Shown here: positions 1 to 7,436 of the stretch, one piece after another
Position numbering within the stretch: position 1 is the first letter of the stretch
Layout of the letters: each line of letters begins with the position of its first letter
Source: CAYWEP01 sp964613075
Lineage (GTDB): Bacteria; Patescibacteriota; Microgenomatia; Levybacterales; UBA12049
Length of the DNA stretch: 21,858 nt
Assembly (NCBI GenBank): GCA_964613075.1
Contig: CAZTFV010000009.1
Location: forward strand, 1 to 21,858
Direction of reading: 5' to 3'
Translations under genes and position numbers: made by a program
The notes under the pieces: generated by a model
Seen by the model: the letters and a program-made list of their open reading frames with translations, nothing else
Told to the model about the DNA's origin: nothing
Database searches by the model: none

Positions 1-22
1 ATCTGTTATACTTAGGAGCATT

Positions 23-1084
23 ATGCCGGCAATACAACGCAGTGAATTTGCTTTAGCGCTCAATCAAGTCGCGACAGAACGCGGTGTTGAGGTTGCCGTT
101 GTTTTGGAAACAGTAAAAAATGCAATTTTGGCTGCGTATCGGAAGGACCATCCAGGGTCTGAGATTGAGGAATATACTGCAGAGCTTAATCCTAACACCG
201 GTGAAACGCACATTCTGCATAATGGCAAGGACGTAACACCCCCTGGATTCGGTCGGATTGCTGCACAGACGGCAAAGCAAGTGATCCTTCAGAAAATCCG
301 CGAAAAAGAAAAAGAAGCTATTTTGACTGATTATAAACTCCGCATCGGGACAGTTGTGAACGGTATGGTTTTGCGGTTTGCCGGAGCAAATGTGATTGTT
401 GATATCGGTAAGACAGAGGCGGTTATGCCTCCATCCGAGCAGATTCCGAATGAGAAATACCGTCTCAATCAGCGATTGACTTTTCATTTGCTTGAGATAC
501 GGGAAGGTCTACGGGGGGAGGAGGTTATCGTATCCCGAGCAAGTAATGGGCTTTTGGAGGGGTTATTTAAGCGGGAAGTGCCTGAAGTGGCGCAGGGAAG
601 CGTTCAAATAAAAGCGGTCGTTCGCGAACCGGGGAATAGATCCAAAGTTGCGGTTTTTTCCAATCAGCCGGGTATCGATCCTGTTGGGTCGTGTGTTGGG
701 CAGAAAGGTGTTCGGATACAGGCTATTATTCAGGAGACAGGCGGGCTTGAGAAGATTGACATCATCCAGTATATGGAGGATCTAGAAAGCTATATTGCAA
801 ACGCTCTTTCTCCTGCCAAAAATGTACGTGTTGAGTTAAATGAAGAAGAAAAAGTGGCGCATGTTTTTGTGCCGCAAGATCAATTATCCCTCACAATTGG
901 TTCAGGCGGACAGAATGTCCGTCTGGCTTCAAAATTAACCGGGTATCGGATAGAAGTTGAAGGTGAAGGGATAGAGGAAGAAGTAAAAGAGACACAGGGG
1001 ACAAAAGAGCCAGAAGAGACAAAGGCGAAAGAGAATGACGTAGCAAAATCAGAGTCACCTAATGAGAAAAAGGATGAAAATTAA
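23..1084 (+). CDS. nusA: Transcription termination/antitermination factor NusA
   Basis: NusA binds RNA polymerase and nascent RNA and modulates pausing, termination and antitermination. The 353-residue product shows the family order: an RNAP-binding N-terminal domain (about 1-105), an S1 domain (about 107-180, starting near GTVVNGMVLRFAGANVIVDI), and two KH domains. KH1 carries the GQKG loop in DPVGSCVGQKGVRIQAI. KH2 carries GSGG in QLSLTIGSGGQNVRLASKL, where many NusA proteins have GKKG. There are no C-terminal acidic repeat domains. Instead a Glu/Lys-rich, probably disordered tail of about 35 residues ends the protein. The ATG at 23 has a good Shine-Dalgarno site (TAGGAG, 13-18), so the gene is probably translated from a longer mRNA that begins upstream of the window. 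infB follows after a repeat-filled spacer, which keeps the usual nusA-infB order. Confidence 0.97.
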   Translation: MPAIQRSEFALALNQVATERGVEVAVVLETVKNAILAAYRKDHPGSEIEEYTAELNPNTGETHILHNGKDVTPPGFGRIAAQTAKQVILQKIREKEKEAILTDYKLRIGTVVNGMVLRFAGANVIVDIGKTEAVMPPSEQIPNEKYRLNQRLTFHLLEIREGLRGEEVIVSRASNGLLEGLFKREVPEVAQGSVQIKAVVREPGNRSKVAVFSNQPGIDPVGSCVGQKGVRIQAIIQETGGLEKIDIIQYMEDLESYIANALSPAKNVRVELNEEEKVAHVFVPQDQLSLTIGSGGQNVRLASKLTGYRIEVEGEGIEEEVKETQGTKEPEETKAKENDVAKSESPNEKKDEN

Positions 1085-1261
1085 ATCCGAATACCAAAAT
1101 TCGAAATCCTAAATGGTTCGACAAGCTCACCATAAACACGTCTTATTGTTTACCCTGAGCGAAGTTCGAAGGGTTCCGAGCTTCGATCCATTCGACAAGC
1201 TCAGGATCGTCCTGAGTATATCGAAGGACGATATTCGAGTTTCGAATTTACGATATAATAT
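1085..1261. repeat. Composite palindromic repeat in the nusA-infB spacer
   Basis: The 177-base spacer is almost entirely inverted-repeat DNA. One imperfect palindrome runs from about 1114 (GGTTCGACAAGCTCACC) to about 1173 (CCCTGAGCGAAGTTCGAAGGG). A second, at about 1189-1229, opens with TTCGACAAGCTCAGGATCG and closes with GTCCTGAGTATATCGAAGGA. Both use the half-sites GACAAGCTCA and TGAG...TCGAAGG. They are framed by AT-rich TTCGAA-containing flanks (about 1092-1110 and 1231-1256) that are also roughly inverted copies. This has the look of REP-like interspersed elements. An open frame reading MVRQAHH runs through it and is a by-product of the repeat, not a gene. Confidence 0.8.
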
Positions 1262-2731
1262 ATGGCCAACAAAAACGCAAACAAACAAACTGCAGAGCCT
1301 ACATTCCCTCCGGTAGTTACCGTTTTGGGTCATGTTGACCACGGTAAGACAACGCTTCTTGATGCGATACGGAAATCCTCTATTGCAGAGCGGGAATTCG
1401 GTGGGATTACGCAGCGGATTGGTGCTTCCGCAGTTGAGATTGAGCACGAAGAAAAGCGGAGAAGCATTACTTTTATTGATACTCCGGGGCATGAGGCTTT
1501 TTCACAGATGCGATCTCGGGGTGCAAAGGTAGCTGATATCGGACTTTTGATTGTCTCGGCAGTTGATGGCGTTATGCCGCAGACGAAAGAGAGTATCGAC
1601 GTCCTCAAGCAAGCAGCGATACCATTTATTGTTGTATTGACAAAAGCAGATCTTGACACTGCAATTCCTGATAAGGCGAAGAAGCAATTACTCAAGGAGG
1701 AAGTTCTGCTTGAAGGATACGGAGGGGATGTGCCGGTTATAGAGGTGTCGGCAAAGACAGGTCTTCATATTAAGGAACTCCTTGATCTTATTTTGCTCGT
1801 CTATGATTTGCGTCCTGTGGAGAATGTCTCTAAGAATAATCCGCTTGAAGCAATCGTGATTGAGTCAAGACTTGATCAAAAGATAGGCCCCAGGGCGACG
1901 GTAGTTATCAAGAACGGGAAACTTGCGGTCCGCGATATTGTGTCATCTGAGGCTGAGTCATGTAAAGTCCGGACAATTATCAATACAGAAGGCAAGCAGG
2001 TTGCGGAAGCAACAGTCGGGGATGCGGTTGAACTTTTGGGATTTTCGCAGATACCAAGTGTCGGAAGCAGGATCACAAAGGGTACGACTTTTAAGAAGCG
2101 TTCTGCAGCAGTTACTTTTGTTCCTCTTAAGCGAGAGCTGGTGTATCAGGGTAAGCTTGGGGATGAGCACGGCCTTGCAATTATTCTTTGTGCCGATACG
2201 CAGGGATCGCTTGAAGCAATCGTCTCTTCTCTGCCTTCGGATGTAAAAATCGTTTCCAAGAAGACAGGCGAGATAACTGAAGCTGATATATTGCTTGCGA
2301 AGTCAACCGGAGCGGTGGTTTTGGGCTTTAATACCAGAATCCGGCCCGAGGTGCAAAAATTAGCCATGACAGAGAAGGTTTTGGCCAGGAACTATCAGAT
2401 CATCTATGAGATGCTTGACGAGATACGGGATGTGCTCGAAGGGAAGCGTCTGGCCAGTATTGAACAAGTTTTTGGTACAGCACAGATCCTCGCATCCTTT
2501 CCCTTTGAAAAAACAGTGGTTTTGGGAGTGAAGGTACTGGATGGGAGAATCGCACGCGGAGACAAGGTTCGGCTTGAGCGTAATGGTGAGACTATAGGGG
2601 TGGCTACGTTAGCCTCGCTTCGAAGCGGAAAAAACCCTATCTCAAAGATTGAGAAGGGTCACGAGGCCGGAGTGCTCTTGAACCCCTCACTTGACTTTCA
2701 GGCAGGAGATGTGCTAATATGCCATGGATAA
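1262..2731 (+). CDS. infB: Translation initiation factor IF-2 (short form)
   Basis: IF-2 is the GTPase that delivers initiator tRNA to the ribosome and promotes subunit joining. The 489-residue protein is nearly only the conserved G domain plus domains II to IV; the long N-terminal region of many bacterial IF-2 proteins is missing. G motifs: G1 GHVDHGKTT (23-31), a GGIT switch I at 47-50, G3 DTPGHEAF (73-80), G4 TKAD (127-130) instead of the usual NKxD, and G5 SAK (163-165). The C-terminal beta-barrel ends in FQAGDVLICHG. The ATG at 1262 directly precedes the conserved region and has no Shine-Dalgarno site. A TATAAT at 1254-1259 lies too close to the ATG to serve as its -10 box. A DHH-like gene follows 15 bases downstream and is probably cotranscribed. 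Confidence 0.97.
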   Translation: MANKNANKQTAEPTFPPVVTVLGHVDHGKTTLLDAIRKSSIAEREFGGITQRIGASAVEIEHEEKRRSITFIDTPGHEAFSQMRSRGAKVADIGLLIVSAVDGVMPQTKESIDVLKQAAIPFIVVLTKADLDTAIPDKAKKQLLKEEVLLEGYGGDVPVIEVSAKTGLHIKELLDLILLVYDLRPVENVSKNNPLEAIVIESRLDQKIGPRATVVIKNGKLAVRDIVSSEAESCKVRTIINTEGKQVAEATVGDAVELLGFSQIPSVGSRITKGTTFKKRSAAVTFVPLKRELVYQGKLGDEHGLAIILCADTQGSLEAIVSSLPSDVKIVSKKTGEITEADILLAKSTGAVVLGFNTRIRPEVQKLAMTEKVLARNYQIIYEMLDEIRDVLEGKRLASIEQVFGTAQILASFPFEKTVVLGVKVLDGRIARGDKVRLERNGETIGVATLASLRSGKNPISKIEKGHEAGVLLNPSLDFQAGDVLICHG

Positions 2732-2746
2732 ATAATATAGGATATT

Positions 2747-3679
2747 ATGGATAATCTAACATTGCAGCAAATTCGCGACACATTAGGTAAATCTGATAGG
2801 ATTGCTATTGCAGTTGGCAGACAGGCAAATATCGATGATATGGCTGCCGCACTCTCCCTCTATCTTTCTCTGACGCAAATGAATAAAAAAGTCAGTATCG
2901 CTTCGGCAACTCAGCCGACTGTTGAGTTATCATCTCTTGTTGGTATCAATAAAGTAAAAGCGAAACTTGATGGCGATAGTGGCGATTTAGTAGTCTCTTT
3001 CCCTTATCGAGAAGGAGAAATTGAGAAAGTGTCTTATACAATCGATAACGGTTATCTTAACATCGTTGTAAAGGCCGGAGTACAGGGTCTTACCTTCCAA
3101 GAAGCAGACATCAGATTCACGCGTGGCGGCGGAGCGCCGACTGTTCTTTTTGTCATCGGAACACCTCGCCTTTCTGATTTAGGAACGCTTTTTGATCCGG
3201 AAGCGCTGAAAAATACGACAATAATTAATATTGACAATAAGACTGATAATCAGGGCTACGGGGATGTGGTACTTGTCTCACCGGCAGCATCATCTGTCAG
3301 TGAGTTAACTGCAAATCTCCTTTCGTATTTGGCTGCTGATATTGATGTAGATATTGCGCAAAATCTTTTAAGTGGAATTTCTTTTGCAACTGAAAATTTT
3401 CAAAGCCAGACAACCAGTGCGACGGCTTTTGAGATGGCAGGATTTTTGCTGAAACGGGGAGCAATGCGCAGCAGCGTAGCCGGCAGACCAGCTCCATTCA
3501 AGCGCAATGAGGATAGGATATCAACCTTTATGCCTGAGGTGATGAAGTCATCGCCTGTTCAGACCAATAGACCGCCGCTTCAGTCAGTTAAGCAACCACA
3601 GACTGCTGCTCGGGCAAAAACACCGCCATCTGATTGGTTGGCTCCGAGGGTGTATAAAGGATCAGATAAGCTCGAGTAA
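2747..3679 (+). CDS. DHH-family (NrnA-like) protein with degenerate active site
   Basis: The 310-residue product resembles the N-terminal DHH domain of NrnA/MgpA nanoRNase phosphoesterases and sits at the nrnA position after infB. The fold pattern is recognisable: an opening strand-helix (AVGRQANIDDMAAALSL), a central segment ending IINIDNKTDNQGYGDV, and a helical segment SELTANLLSYLA...LLSGISFATENFQSQTTSATAFEMAGFLLKRGA (quoted in parts). The catalytic motifs are mostly gone. The HxxPDGDA-type motif reads RQANIDDMA, DHH reads DNK (163-165), and the later TDT-type motif reads ATEN. The C-terminal DHHA1 substrate-binding domain is replaced by a Pro/Gln/Lys-rich tail of about 70 residues. It is probably not an active nanoRNase and may act as a binding or scaffold protein; that role is inference. 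A weak TAGGAT at 2738-2743 precedes the ATG. Confidence 0.75.
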   Translation: MDNLTLQQIRDTLGKSDRIAIAVGRQANIDDMAAALSLYLSLTQMNKKVSIASATQPTVELSSLVGINKVKAKLDGDSGDLVVSFPYREGEIEKVSYTIDNGYLNIVVKAGVQGLTFQEADIRFTRGGGAPTVLFVIGTPRLSDLGTLFDPEALKNTTIINIDNKTDNQGYGDVVLVSPAASSVSELTANLLSYLAADIDVDIAQNLLSGISFATENFQSQTTSATAFEMAGFLLKRGAMRSSVAGRPAPFKRNEDRISTFMPEVMKSSPVQTNRPPLQSVKQPQTAARAKTPPSDWLAPRVYKGSDKLE

Positions 3680-3694
3680 GAGTACCACGAGCAA

Positions 3695-3731
3695 TTATTG
3701 TTCGAGCGAATGAAATGAGTCGAGAACTAAA
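3695..3731. repeat. Short palindromic repeat, TTATTGTTCGAGC...GTCGAGAACTAAA type
   Basis: An imperfect hairpin in which GTTCGA pairs with TCG-AG-AAC around a 14-base AT-rich centre. The same outer halves, TTATTGTTCGAGC and GTCGAGAACTAAA, recur in inverse orientation at 19958-19985 with almost no centre. There is no U-tract after it, so I do not read it as an intrinsic terminator. Confidence 0.6.
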
Positions 3732-3737
3732 CCACCA

Positions 3738-3767
3738 TTGACACTACATAATTCTTCTTGAAATACT
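3738..3767 (+). promoter_or_regulatory. Sigma-70-like promoter for the PsbP-like gene
   Basis: A perfect -35 TTGACA (3738-3743) is separated by 18 bases from AATACT (3762-3767, 4 of 6 to TATAAT). Exactly 6 bases lie between the -10 box and the ATG at 3774, so the expected start of transcription falls on or next to the start codon. No Shine-Dalgarno site is visible. Confidence 0.6.
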
Positions 3768-3773
3768 GAATAT

Positions 3774-4520
3774 ATGGATAATCAAACAAATACATCTTCT
3801 TCAAATGACACACAGCCTGTTGTTTCGGCGAATCAAACTGCAAACGTGCCGTCACAGAGATCATCAAAAGGGCGTTTGGTATTATTTGGTTTATTAGCAC
3901 TTTTCGTTGTTGGTGCAGCGTCTGCCGGAGCGTATATGCTTGGTGCGAAAAATAATCAACCAGCACAGCCCCAGGCTTCCCCCACGCCTTCTCAACCAAC
4001 CATAACTCCTGACCCAATCTCTGAGTGGAAGACATATGCAAACAAAAAATATGGTTATTCTTTCAAGTATCCTTTAGATAGTACATTTCCTAAATTAGAA
4101 GATAACTATGCTCATCCAGATTATCTGGGGTCTACTGTAGTTGATTTTCCCGTCGAGTCTTTTAAAACGAAACCGTTTGTTAATGTTTCTGTTTGGGATG
4201 ATATAAATATGTCTCTTGCTAATGTTCAACAATTCAAGAATTACTGCAATAAATTACTCTCTCGTTTACCAGAGAGAGAAATAGCTAATCCTATATGTTC
4301 TTCTGACTCCAACTATGAATCAGTAACGCTCAATGATTATAAGGCATATAAAATAAGAGGAGGTCAAGACAATACGCTTATTGAGCGTTATTTTATCCCT
4401 TTTAATTCGTATGTTTACGAAATAAGAATTCCTGTCTCTGTTCTTTATGACGAAAAAAACAGCTATAAAATAGAGGAGGTATCTCGCGCGATTCTCTCGA
4501 CTTTCAAATTTACTCAGTAA
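3774..4520 (+). CDS. Membrane-anchored PsbP-like extracytoplasmic protein
   Basis: The 248-residue protein has a polar, Asn/Thr/Ser/Gln-rich cytoplasmic N-terminus (1-32), one transmembrane helix (about 34-57, GRLVLFGLLALFVVGAASAG), a Pro/Gln/Thr-rich spacer (about 60-83), and an outer domain beginning SEWKTYANKKYGYSFKYP. The 'YxNxxYGxSFKYP' opening is typical of small PsbP-like domains on surface proteins of CPR and other bacteria. Two cysteines (in KNYCNKL and ANPICSS) could form a disulfide; that is inference. There is no lipobox and no catalytic motif I can see. It stands alone between two promoters, so it is probably a monocistronic insertion into the infB-rpsO region. Its function is unknown. 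Confidence 0.8.
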   Translation: MDNQTNTSSSNDTQPVVSANQTANVPSQRSSKGRLVLFGLLALFVVGAASAGAYMLGAKNNQPAQPQASPTPSQPTITPDPISEWKTYANKKYGYSFKYPLDSTFPKLEDNYAHPDYLGSTVVDFPVESFKTKPFVNVSVWDDINMSLANVQQFKNYCNKLLSRLPEREIANPICSSDSNYESVTLNDYKAYKIRGGQDNTLIERYFIPFNSYVYEIRIPVSVLYDEKNSYKIEEVSRAILSTFKFTQ

Positions 4521-4531
4521 ACTCCTGGTAC

Positions 4532-4561
4532 TTGTGGTATCGAGGGGAGTTTTGATATAAT
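4532..4561 (+). promoter_or_regulatory. Promoter of rpsO (extended -10)
   Basis: The -10 box is a perfect TATAAT (4556-4561) preceded by TGA, giving an extended -10 (TGN-TATAAT). A weak -35, TTGTGG (4532-4537), lies 18 bases upstream. Ten bases separate the -10 box from the ATG at 4572, so the leader would be only a few bases long. No Shine-Dalgarno site is present. Confidence 0.7.
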
Positions 4562-4571
4562 ACATTCCATT

Positions 4572-4841
4572 ATGCCGCTTAGTACGACACAAAAACAAGA
4601 GATTATTAAACAATTTCAAACAGGAGACGGTGATACCGGAAGCCCTGAAGTGCAGATTGCGCTTCTGACAAATAGAATCGGTCGATTAGCCGATCATCTC
4701 AAGGAACATATGCACGATGTACACAGCAGACGGGGATTATTGTCGATGATTGCAAAGAGACGACGGCTTATTAACTTCCTCAAAAAAGTTGATACTGCTC
4801 GTTCCTCAGGTATTGCAAAGAAGATAGGACTTAAAGATTAA
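4572..4841 (+). CDS. rpsO: 30S ribosomal protein S15
   Basis: S15 is a primary binder of the 16S rRNA central domain. The product is 89 residues, the usual family length, and canonical throughout. Key stretches are GDTGSPEVQIALLTNRI, LADHLKEHMHDVHSRRGL and the basic end KRRRLINFLKKVD. The gene has its own promoter and almost no 5' leader. It lies directly before pnp, the classical rpsO-pnp arrangement, with a structured 135-base spacer between them. Confidence 0.98.
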   Translation: MPLSTTQKQEIIKQFQTGDGDTGSPEVQIALLTNRIGRLADHLKEHMHDVHSRRGLLSMIAKRRRLINFLKKVDTARSSGIAKKIGLKD

Positions 4842-4842
4842 T

Positions 4843-4881
4843 GACCTCCTTCGTTCGCCAGTTGGCGAACTACGGAAGGTC
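4843..4881. repeat. Hairpin repeat in the rpsO-pnp spacer
   Basis: A stem-loop with an upper stem GTTCGCC (4853-4859) pairing GGCGAAC (4864-4870) around the loop AGTT. A lower stem GACCT (4843-4847) pairs AGGTC (4877-4881), with imperfect pairing between the two. No run of T follows, so it is not a standard intrinsic terminator. It may be a repeat element and/or an RNA-processing site between rpsO and pnp. Confidence 0.7.
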
Positions 4882-4939
4882 AATGCACCGAAGCATGATA
4901 ATTATTACTTCTAATAAACTAAGAATGAGAAAGGATATA

Positions 4940-4978
4940 GTAAGCTCTCCTATAGGTAGAGTACTTGCGTAGGTGCAT
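4940..4978 (+). promoter_or_regulatory. Structured pnp leader next to the start codon
   Basis: GTAAG-CTCT-CC (4940-4950) can pair with GG-AGAG-CTTGC (4955-4968, with a one-base and a two-base bulge and one G-U pair) around the loop TATA, ending 8 bases before the ATG at 4977. In addition GGTGCAT (4972-4978), which includes the start codon, is perfectly complementary to ATGCACC (4883-4889), just after the upstream hairpin. This could hide the start codon. A regulatory role is inference. Confidence 0.45.
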
Positions 4979-7373
4979 GGATAAGAAAACCTCAGTTGAC
5001 GTAGAATTTGCAGGAAAAACACTCACATTTGAGACGGGACAACTTGCTCCACAGGCTACTACCTCAATTTTGGCAAGACTTGGTGATACTATGGTGCTTG
5101 CGACTGTGGTAGAAGGAAATGTTCGTGAGGATCTTGGATATTTCCCATTGACCGTTGAGTACGTCGAGCGGCTCTATGCCGGGGGACGGATAAAAGGTAG
5201 TCGGTGGGTAAAGCGAGAAGGCAGACCGTCGGATGATGCAATTTTAATTGGCCGGTTGATTGATCGATCTATTCGGCCGCTTTTCCCCAAAGAGTATAAA
5301 AAAGAAGTACAGGTTGCTGTTACAGTTCTTTCGGTTGATGGGGAAAATGAACCGGATATTTTGGCAATTAATGCCGTATCGGCAGCCCTAGCGCTCTCTC
5401 GTATTCCATGGAATGGCCCGATTGGCGCTATCAGGGTAGGACACGTAAAAAACCTAGAAGCAAATACCGGCGAGTTTATATTGAACCCGACCACGGCTCA
5501 AAGCGCAACTTCGAAGCTTGATGTGGTTGTTTCTCAAACTAAAGATAAAACACATATGATCGAAGCAGGAGCAAAGCAAGCTTCAGACAGTGTTTTTACC
5601 GAAGCAGTCAGTAAAGCACATGCAGAGACGCAGAATATGATAGCTGCAATTGAGGATCTGGCTAAAAAACACGGTCAGAAAAAGACCACTGTTATCCCAA
5701 ATACCAAAGTAGCCGAAATTGCCGCTATCATAGAAAAGTCATATAAGGAGGAGATTGCATCACTCATCGTCAATTCTGCCAATAAAGAGTCAGGCGGATC
5801 AGAACGAGATGATCTGATCAGCAAAATTTTTGATCAAGAGAAAATGGCTGATCCAACCGCTGAGATCGATAAAAAGATTATCGCCCAGGCGGTGGAGTAT
5901 GTTATGTATAAACAAATTCGCTCTGCGGCGGTGAATAAAAAGCAGCGGCCGGATGGACGAAAGATTGATGAAATACGCCCGCTTGCCGCACAGGTTGGTG
6001 TCCTTCCTAGAACTCACGGATCAGCGATTTTTCAACGCGGTTTGACACAAGCCCTAACAGTCGTAACGCTCGGGTCACCCAGACTTGAGCAGCTTATTGA
6101 ATCGGCAGAAGGTGAGGAGTCAAAGCGCTATATTCATCACTATTCAATGCCGCCCTACTCTGTCGGTGAGACAGGTCGATTCGGCACGCCGTCGCGGCGT
6201 GAGATAGGACACGGAGCGCTAGCAGAGCGGGCATTAGAACCGGTTATCCCTTCAAAAGAGAAATTCCCTTACACTATTCGCGTTGTTTCCGAGACTTTGT
6301 CTTCTAATGGTTCAACCTCTATGGCCTCAACCTGTGGTTCAACCTTGGCTCTGATGGATGCGGGTGTGCCGATTGAGAAGCCTGTTGCTGGTATTTCAAT
6401 CGGTATGATGTCCCTTCCTACGTCAGGGCAAGCTGAAGGCGAGAAGTATGTTTTATTAACTGACATTATCGGGCTTGAGGACTTCTCAGGTGATATGGAC
6501 TTTAAAGTAGCAGGTACTGATGCTGGTATTACGGCAGTACAGCTTGATGTGAAGATTCCAGGACTTACAGATGAACAAGTTGCAGAAATTGTAGAGCGCG
6601 CACGAGTAGCTAGGATGTTTATTTTAGAAAAAATGCTTTTAACGCTTCCTCAATCACGCACTGATGTGTCAGAGTACGCGCCAAAGATTGAGCTTATTCA
6701 AATCCCTGTTGATAAGATAGGTGAAGTAATAGGCCCAGGAGGTAGAATTATTAAAAATATTATTGCTACAACCGGTGCAACGGTTGATGTTGAGGATGAT
6801 GGTACAGTTTCAGTGTCTGGAACTGATGATGAGGCCGTACAGAAAGCAGCTGAATGGGTGCGTGGTATTGTCCGAGAAGTTGTGCCGGGGGAAGAATTTG
6901 AGGGGCAGGTTAAGCGAATTTTGCCTTTTGGCGCGTTCGTAGAATTCTTGCCCGGAAAAGAGGGTATGGTACACGTTTCTAAAATGGCAAAAGGATTTGT
7001 GAAGAGCCCGGATGAGGTGGTAAAGATAGGGGATACAGTAAAGGTACGAGTTTTGGAGATTGATGAGCAGGGACGCGTCAATCTTTCAATGTTATTTGGC
7101 GAAGATGCGAAAGATGAAGGCGGACGACGCGAGGGCGGAGCATCTGATATGAATCAAGGACTACGAGCTGATAGACGCGACTTTCGTGCTGGTTCTGGCA
7201 GACCTCCCTATCGTTCTGGTGGGGGATTTCGTGGTGGTTACCGCGGAAACGAAAGAAATGATCGTGGCGGAGACCGTGATACAGGTGAACGAAAGCATCC
7301 ATTAGCAAGACAATTTGAGAGAGAAAGACAATCACAGCGTTCTTCAGCTGGCCGCAAACGCTTCGGAAGATAA
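4977..7373 (+). CDS. pnp: Polyribonucleotide nucleotidyltransferase (PNPase)
   Basis: PNPase degrades RNA 3' to 5' by phosphorolysis. Domains in order: RNase PH 1 (about 5-215), the alpha-helical linker, RNase PH 2 (about 325-550), KH (about 570-630, with GPGG in GEVIGPGGRIIKNI), and S1 (about 637-706). PH 2 shows the active-site stretch FSGDMDFKVAGTDAGITA with both conserved acidic residues. The protein continues for about 90 residues beyond S1 as an Arg/Gly-rich tail containing PPYRSGGGFRGGYRGN and similar RG repeats. I chose the ATG at 4977 because family homology begins at KKTSVDVEFAGKTLTFETG. An in-frame TTG at 4965, better spaced from AGGTAG (4954-4959), would add four residues. The gene follows rpsO through a structured leader, so autogenous control like that in E. 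coli is possible but unproven. Confidence 0.97.
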   Translation: MDKKTSVDVEFAGKTLTFETGQLAPQATTSILARLGDTMVLATVVEGNVREDLGYFPLTVEYVERLYAGGRIKGSRWVKREGRPSDDAILIGRLIDRSIRPLFPKEYKKEVQVAVTVLSVDGENEPDILAINAVSAALALSRIPWNGPIGAIRVGHVKNLEANTGEFILNPTTAQSATSKLDVVVSQTKDKTHMIEAGAKQASDSVFTEAVSKAHAETQNMIAAIEDLAKKHGQKKTTVIPNTKVAEIAAIIEKSYKEEIASLIVNSANKESGGSERDDLISKIFDQEKMADPTAEIDKKIIAQAVEYVMYKQIRSAAVNKKQRPDGRKIDEIRPLAAQVGVLPRTHGSAIFQRGLTQALTVVTLGSPRLEQLIESAEGEESKRYIHHYSMPPYSVGETGRFGTPSRREIGHGALAERALEPVIPSKEKFPYTIRVVSETLSSNGSTSMASTCGSTLALMDAGVPIEKPVAGISIGMMSLPTSGQAEGEKYVLLTDIIGLEDFSGDMDFKVAGTDAGITAVQLDVKIPGLTDEQVAEIVERARVARMFILEKMLLTLPQSRTDVSEYAPKIELIQIPVDKIGEVIGPGGRIIKNIIATTGATVDVEDDGTVSVSGTDDEAVQKAAEWVRGIVREVVPGEEFEGQVKRILPFGAFVEFLPGKEGMVHVSKMAKGFVKSPDEVVKIGDTVKVRVLEIDEQGRVNLSMLFGEDAKDEGGRREGGASDMNQGLRADRRDFRAGSGRPPYRSGGGFRGGYRGNERNDRGGDRDTGERKHPLARQFERERQSQRSSAGRKRFGR

Positions 7374-7419
7374 ATTCCTCTTGTATTTTTTTCTAAATCC
7401 TCTCACGATTTAATACCTG

Positions 7420-7428
7420 TGGTATGAT
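7420..7428 (+). promoter_or_regulatory. Extended -10 promoter of the Lon-like gene
   Basis: TGG-TATGAT (7420-7428) forms an extended -10 box with 5 of 6 matches to TATAAT. I see no clear -35. Eight bases separate it from the ATG at 7437, which has no Shine-Dalgarno site, so the mRNA would have almost no leader. Confidence 0.55.
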
Positions 7429-7436
7429 ATATACAC

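Noticed and set aside
1254..1259. TATAAT just before infB as its promoter
   Set aside because: It ends only two bases before the ATG, so transcription would start inside the gene; there is no matching -35.
1113..1316. Open frame beginning MVRQAHHKH in the nusA-infB spacer
   Set aside because: It is the translation of the palindromic repeat, overlaps the infB start in another frame and has no ribosome-binding site.
4843..4881. Intrinsic terminator after rpsO
   Set aside because: A good stem is present but no U-tract follows, and pnp lies directly downstream.
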